Below are positions 60,378-64,000 of a stretch of 64,000 bases of DNA, in pieces. Origin of the DNA: Cladopsammia gracilis (taxonomy: Eukaryota > Cnidaria > Anthozoa > Scleractinia > Dendrophylliidae); the NCBI GenBank assembly GCA_022457155.1, contig JAJGOT010000454.1, forward strand, positions 186,001 to 250,000. Direction: 5' to 3'. Every line of letters starts with the position of its first letter. The first letter of the stretch is position 1. Below the pieces are notes generated by a model. It was not told the DNA's origin and made no database searches. It saw only the letters and a program-made list of their open reading frames with translations. The position numbers and the translations under genes were made by a program.

Positions 60378-61738
60378 TTAAGTATCATGCCAACTATTAT
60401 GTCTAATCCATATCTTTTAGGGATTTCTGTGATCTCCATTGGCTCGGACATATCCATGCCTGAATGTAACCACGAGGAGGCAGACACAAGGATCGTCGTC
60501 CATGTTCTCCATGCCATTCAAGTTGACCAGGCAAAATCTGTACTGGTCAGAACCGTCGATACGGATGTCATCGTTATCTTGATAGGAAAGTTCCACCATC
60601 TCAAAGTAATTCAACCCGACTTGGACTTGTGGGTGGCGTTCGGAATGGGCTGCCACTTCTCATTCATCAGCGTCAACATCATTTGCGCTGGTCTAGGTGA
60701 AGCGCGATCTAGATCCCTACCAGTTTTCCATGCGCTGAGTGGCTGTGATACCACCTCAACCTTCTATGGGAAAGGCAAGAAGTCCGCCTGGCAGGCATGG
60801 GAGCTGTATCCAGACGTAACCCCGACATTCGAGTTTCTCGCAAATAACCCCTTCCATCAGCTGACGGTGGATTCTGAACACTTCAAGCGAATTGAAAGGT
60901 ACACAGTAATCCTATTCGACAAGTTGAGCCCTTTGGATTGCATTAACAAGACAAGAATGGAGCTCTTCTGTAAGAACAACAGAGCTATGGACAAGCTTCC
61001 ACCAACGAAGGTAAACATGACAGCTTTTTAAGCTTTCCGTCTCTTTTCTTTCCTAAAGGTTTCTTCATATTTAAATTTCTATTAACATCGTTACAATTTA
61101 GTTACATTTTATTCATTTTATTTTTATTTATTGAGGATGCCCTTCTACAACATGTCCATCGCTCAATCTTCCAAGCTGGTATCTGGACAACTAGTGAGCA
61201 CTCACAGCAGGCAGTACCATCTCCAGAGCAGTTTTCCTGGAAAAGAGAGGGCGGTACATGGGTCCCGAAATGGATTAGCATCCCCGAGGTTTCGAAAGCA
61301 TGCAGTGAGCTCATCAAGTGTAATTGCAAAGGAGTATGCACAAGATGCAAGTGTGCTAAGGCATCTTTGGAGTGCACACCGCTTTGTAGATGCAAATGTG
61401 TGAACAGTGTAAACAATTCCTGAACAGTCATATTTTAATTACCTTCGTCGGGAGCACAGTCTAATGACCTAAATAAAGTAAAATATGATCTTAATCGCGC
61501 CATTCTTATATTTGTTCTAAGCCGCATTAGACGGAAAACATACCAACCACAGGGCACCCAATTCGTAATTTTAGGTCAAACTTGACTATCCCATAATTCT
61601 TTAACTAGAGCCGATTTCGATGGGCACCCCCTTCAATATTAATTGGTATGCGCTAAGGTAGCTCTGTGCCAAATTTGACACTTTTGTCACTCCTGTAACG
61701 ATTCGGCCCATATTTTGCACTAAGGGACCTGACTATTA

Positions 61739-62386
61739 TAGCAACACTGAAAGACCTCTCTGCAGTGGCTGTGGTGATTGGCAGGGTAAGGAGTGTCATG
61801 AAGGCCCTTGAAATATTTGGGAACTCTTGTGGGGGCAATGAGGGAGTGTTTCAGCAATGGTGGTTGGAAGATCTCGAGTGCTTTCATTATCATTATACCT
61901 TGCCGTATCTCTCAGTTATCTTTATAAAGTAGAAAAACATACCTTTTCTTTAGAAAGAAACTGTCAATGGTTCGGCAGGGCAGGGCTTTGACCGCTTGCT
62001 TCGCCTTGTATATGCAACTACTGTAAGACTTCCATAGCCTGCGAGCTCCTGAGTTTTCCCTTGATTCAATACGCGAATTCGATAATCTCATCCTGACAGA
62101 GTGGTTGTAATTTTTATAATCCTTAGAACATACGTTGATAAATTGCGTTTTCTTTTTATTACGAAAGTGAAAGAATTTTATGAAATTGATTTTTTTTCTC
62201 ATACATTCCAAAAATGTATGGGCTGAAAAATCTGTAGGCCCGGGCCTACGGACCTATAGGCTCGCTGCGCCCCTGGCCAATACATTACTACACGTTATAC
62301 ACTTAATAATTTCAGGTATGATTCAAGTTATTTGTACATCGCCACACATGCATCTGGTTACAACTGTAGTAATAACTATTAAAGTG
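61739..62386. other. No gene recognised
   Basis: This spacer lies between the transposon end and the FMO pseudogene. A GCCCGGGCCTACGGACC phrase near 62240 resembles dispersed repeat ends. No supported coding sequence is present. Confidence 0.35.
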
Positions 62387-63190
62387 TCAATTAACTGCTG
62401 TCCACCCTCCTTCAGAGGTTAACTCATACACATCCTTCTTATAATCCATCAGAAAATCTCTTCTCCTGTTAAGTACATGTTTACAAAGATCGTTATAAAC
62501 TGGATTCAGTTCGTCAACTCCAGCTAACTGTGCAATGTCGCTGTCGTAATCCCATTTTAAATCAAAATTTAAGTAATGGGCATGGTTTTCAGGTTGACCA
62601 AGGGAAAGTCTCTCCTGAAAATCTTTTTCCTCGTCAGCATTCATCTCTTCTTCAGATGGCAATTCCTTTCGTCCACTCAAAACAGCTGCAACGTACTGAG
62701 CTTGCACACTAAAATGTGGAAATACACAAAAACGAAAGCATAGTCCCACAAACGACAACGTTGGGTACTTGGTGTTAAAAATGTGTTTGTACAGATGAGT
62801 TACTCAGTTGTTGTTCACCTGAATATTGCAATCATTATTCAGGAAAGGAAAAGATATATTGTAACCAGCGCAAAATAAGATGGTGTCAACTTCCCTCTGT
62901 TGCCCATCATCAAAAAGAACTGTTCCATCCATTGATACAGATGTTATCGGTTTGTGTTGTTCCACATTTTCTGAAGTTTACAATGGATAGTACTTTCATG
63001 GCTAAGGTAGACTTTTTCTGCACACTTTGCTGTCTCAAGGCAAATGTCTTGTCCAGAAGATGCAGCACCAAGAATTACCAGATGCTTTCCTTGAAAGACT
63101 TCAGGATGTCGATAGTCATGACTGTGCATAACAACACCAGGAAAAGACTCCAGACCAGGAATCACTGGTACACGAGGAACAAAATAGTGT
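62387..63190 (-). pseudogene. Flavin monooxygenase last-exon pseudogene
   Basis: This is close to exon 3 of the gene at 42456-52796, with the same acceptor position (AG|ACACTATTTTG). The FMO signature FPGVVMHSHDY and NADPH motif GAASSG are intact. Two lesions break it: a one-base deletion near 62973 (after STIHCKL) and a TGA at 62804-62806 where the intact gene has an arginine codon (CGA). The end reads SEGGWTAVN then a stop. Upstream exons, if any, lie beyond 64000. It shows that FMO genes were tandemly duplicated in this region. Confidence 0.8.
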
Positions 63191-63223
63191 CTGCAAAAAG
63201 AAGGGTAAACGAAAATAATTCAA

Positions 63224-63262
63224 CAACACCTGGCCAAGAATTACTGGTACAGGAGGAACAAA
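63224..63262 (-). repeat. FMO exon-3-start micro-repeat beside the pseudogene
   Basis: CCTGGCCAAGAATTACTGGT and the following ACAGGAGGAACAAA repeat the start of the FMO exon a second time, about 40 bp upstream of the pseudogene exon. This is the same arrangement as 43303 relative to the functional exon. Confidence 0.55.
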
Positions 63263-63517
63263 TTATAGTCGAATCTCCATCTCCTACCACCTCTTCTAAG
63301 TGACCACTTTTCCAAAATACCAAATTTCTTCCAGTGAAAAACCTATAGTGGAAACCTTTCAACGCTGGTGATTTGAATTTTTCTAGTGTTTTTAACCTCT
63401 GGTAAGTGACCACTAGCTCATACTTCGCTTCGATGCCACTACAGACGCAAATTGAATCCGTATTTACTCTAACAAACGCCCCGGGCGTTAATTAAATGTG
63501 TCCGTTTTCAGGGGGCG

Positions 63518-63592
63518 TTTATTAACGAGAGGATTTTATTTCTCTGCAAATACCTCTGGTTGGAACACAACTTACTACATCTGTAAAACGTT
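63518..63592 (-). repeat. Dispersed repeat, inverted copy of 7135-7225
   Basis: The reverse complement reads GATGTAGTAAGTTGTGTTCC and CAACCAGAGGTATTTGCAG, matching 7135-7190. It then runs into an AATAAACGCCCCC phrase. A related GGGGCGTTTATTAGAGAGAG phrase occurs at about 63942-63961. Confidence 0.5.
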
Positions 63593-63671
63593 AACTATTG
63601 TAGTTTCATTTATGACCATTTGTGCACTGTATATATAGTTTTGTAAATGGTTTGAACCCAGGAGTATCACC

Positions 63672-63864
63672 AGTCTGTCGAGTGTGATCATCCGGGTGAG
63701 TGTAGTTCTGAAAAGAACTGTTGTTGTTGACATTCACTGACATTTCGAAAATCTAAGCGGAAGTCAGAGTGACTTCTGCTCTGGTTGTTGAAACGTTAGT
63801 CAATGTCAATAACAACGGTTCTATTCAGAATTACACTAACCCGGACAATCACACTCGACAGACT
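63672..63864. repeat. Foldback element, AGTCTGTCGAGTGTGAT ends
   Basis: Inverted arms of about 80 bp include AGTGTAGTTCTGAA and ACTGACATTTCG on one side and their diverged complements on the other. The total length is 193 bp. The arms resemble Penelope-like 3-prime tails placed head to head, but no coding part is present. Confidence 0.55.
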
Positions 63865-64000
63865 ATATTAATAGTAGCTTTCTTTATATTTCAAGTAGGA
63901 TTGGGAGGAAAGGGGTGAGGAACGGTGGGCTTTGTTTGATAGGGGCGTTTATTAGAGAGAGGTGTTTACTGAATTTTCTACTTTTTTGGAGTGGCATATA

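Larger units (their letters stand above)
55692..61423 (+). pseudogene. Academ-like FEN/XPG-type nuclease transposase, two lesions
   Basis: Exons: 55692-57835, 57987-58460, 59077-60018, 60421-61010, 61136-61423, all with GT-AG borders and compatible phases; about 1480 codons. The first exon has two Cys/His clusters (CIICQ with WHKSCH; CILCG with YHFKC). The fourth exon carries the nuclease triad: HEEADTR (60471-60488), DTDVIVIL (about 60558) and SGCDTTS (60738 on), the arrangement of FEN1/XPG active sites. The last exon ends in a cysteine-rich CXC-like motif (CNCKGVCTRCKCAK). Lesions: a TGA at 58255-58257 where an arginine (CGA) is expected, and a frameshift or small deletion near 59300-59320. 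It may have been active recently. Confidence 0.7.
55109..61735 (+). mobile_element. Academ-like DNA transposon, full length but disabled
   Basis: A 6627-bp element has terminal inverted repeats of about 110 bp. They begin TAGTCAGGTCCCTTAG, include GACAAAAG and TTTGGCACAG, and end near GGGGGTGCCCA. It is flanked by TTA (55106-55108 and 61736-61738). Inside is one five-exon gene encoding a FEN/XPG-like nuclease. A nuclease of the XPG type, 3-4 bp duplications and inverted repeats are the described hallmarks of the Academ superfamily; no helicase region is seen. Two coding lesions indicate it is no longer self-sufficient. Confidence 0.7.

Noticed and set aside
1..64000. tRNA or rRNA genes
   Set aside because: I saw no convincing tRNA A/B-box pair with cloverleaf or any rRNA-conserved segment; a tRNAscan and rRNA profile search would settle this.

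Overview
The window is invertebrate nuclear DNA, most likely from a cnidarian and probably an anthozoan such as a stony coral. It is AT-rich, has spliced genes with GT-AG introns, and carries dense MITE-type transposons. Its mix of families (Roc-COR GTPase, short flavin monooxygenase, phosphagen kinase, DUF6589, KDZ, Academ-like and Penelope-like elements) is typical of cnidarian genomes. The organism call is inference; no species marker is present.

Three cellular genes can be assembled. (1) A plus-strand Roc-COR GTPase runs from 22184 to 32715. Its first exon has the P-loop and the next visible exon has the DxxG motif and COR domain, with hydrophobic membrane-like segments between the two halves of the G domain. 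(2) A plus-strand five-exon phosphagen (creatine-type) kinase relative, 37953-41388, is 401 aa, in frame throughout and has an N-terminal hydrophobic anchor. Nearly every catalytic residue is replaced, so it looks like a pseudoenzyme. (3) A minus-strand three-exon flavin monooxygenase, 52796-42456, is 426 aa with intact FAD, NADPH and FMO signature motifs. It converges on the kinase gene. A broken copy of its last exon lies at 62387-63190.

Most of the rest is mobile DNA. A 6.6 kb Academ-like transposon (55109-61735) has long terminal inverted repeats and a five-exon FEN/XPG-like nuclease gene with one nonsense and one frameshift lesion. A KDZ-like relic (26780-28538) holds a 65-bp tandem array and telomere-like repeats. 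A Penelope-like retroelement forms a head-to-head palindrome (7579-8737). A DUF6589-type gene relic lies at 11221-15830 on the minus strand. A pogo/Tigger-like element (43504-45760) sits in the monooxygenase intron. Many short inverted-repeat elements are present, several with clear target-site duplications. Three of them (675-1546, 36576-37234, 48766-49829) share CCCGG ends, 5-bp duplications and element-specific short-repeat arrays, and form one family.

Layout: 1-7.5 kb repeats only; 7.6-8.7 kb Penelope palindrome; 8.8-20.6 kb MITEs and the DUF6589 relic; 20.6-22.1 kb a 9-bp satellite and microsatellites; 22.2-32.7 kb the Roc-COR gene with element-filled introns; 33-37.9 kb MITEs; 38-41.4 kb kinase-like gene; 42.4-52.8 kb monooxygenase; 55.1-61.7 kb Academ-like element; 62.4-64 kb monooxygenase pseudogene and repeats. 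The region around the monooxygenase also carries several copies of a repeat containing the start of its last exon.
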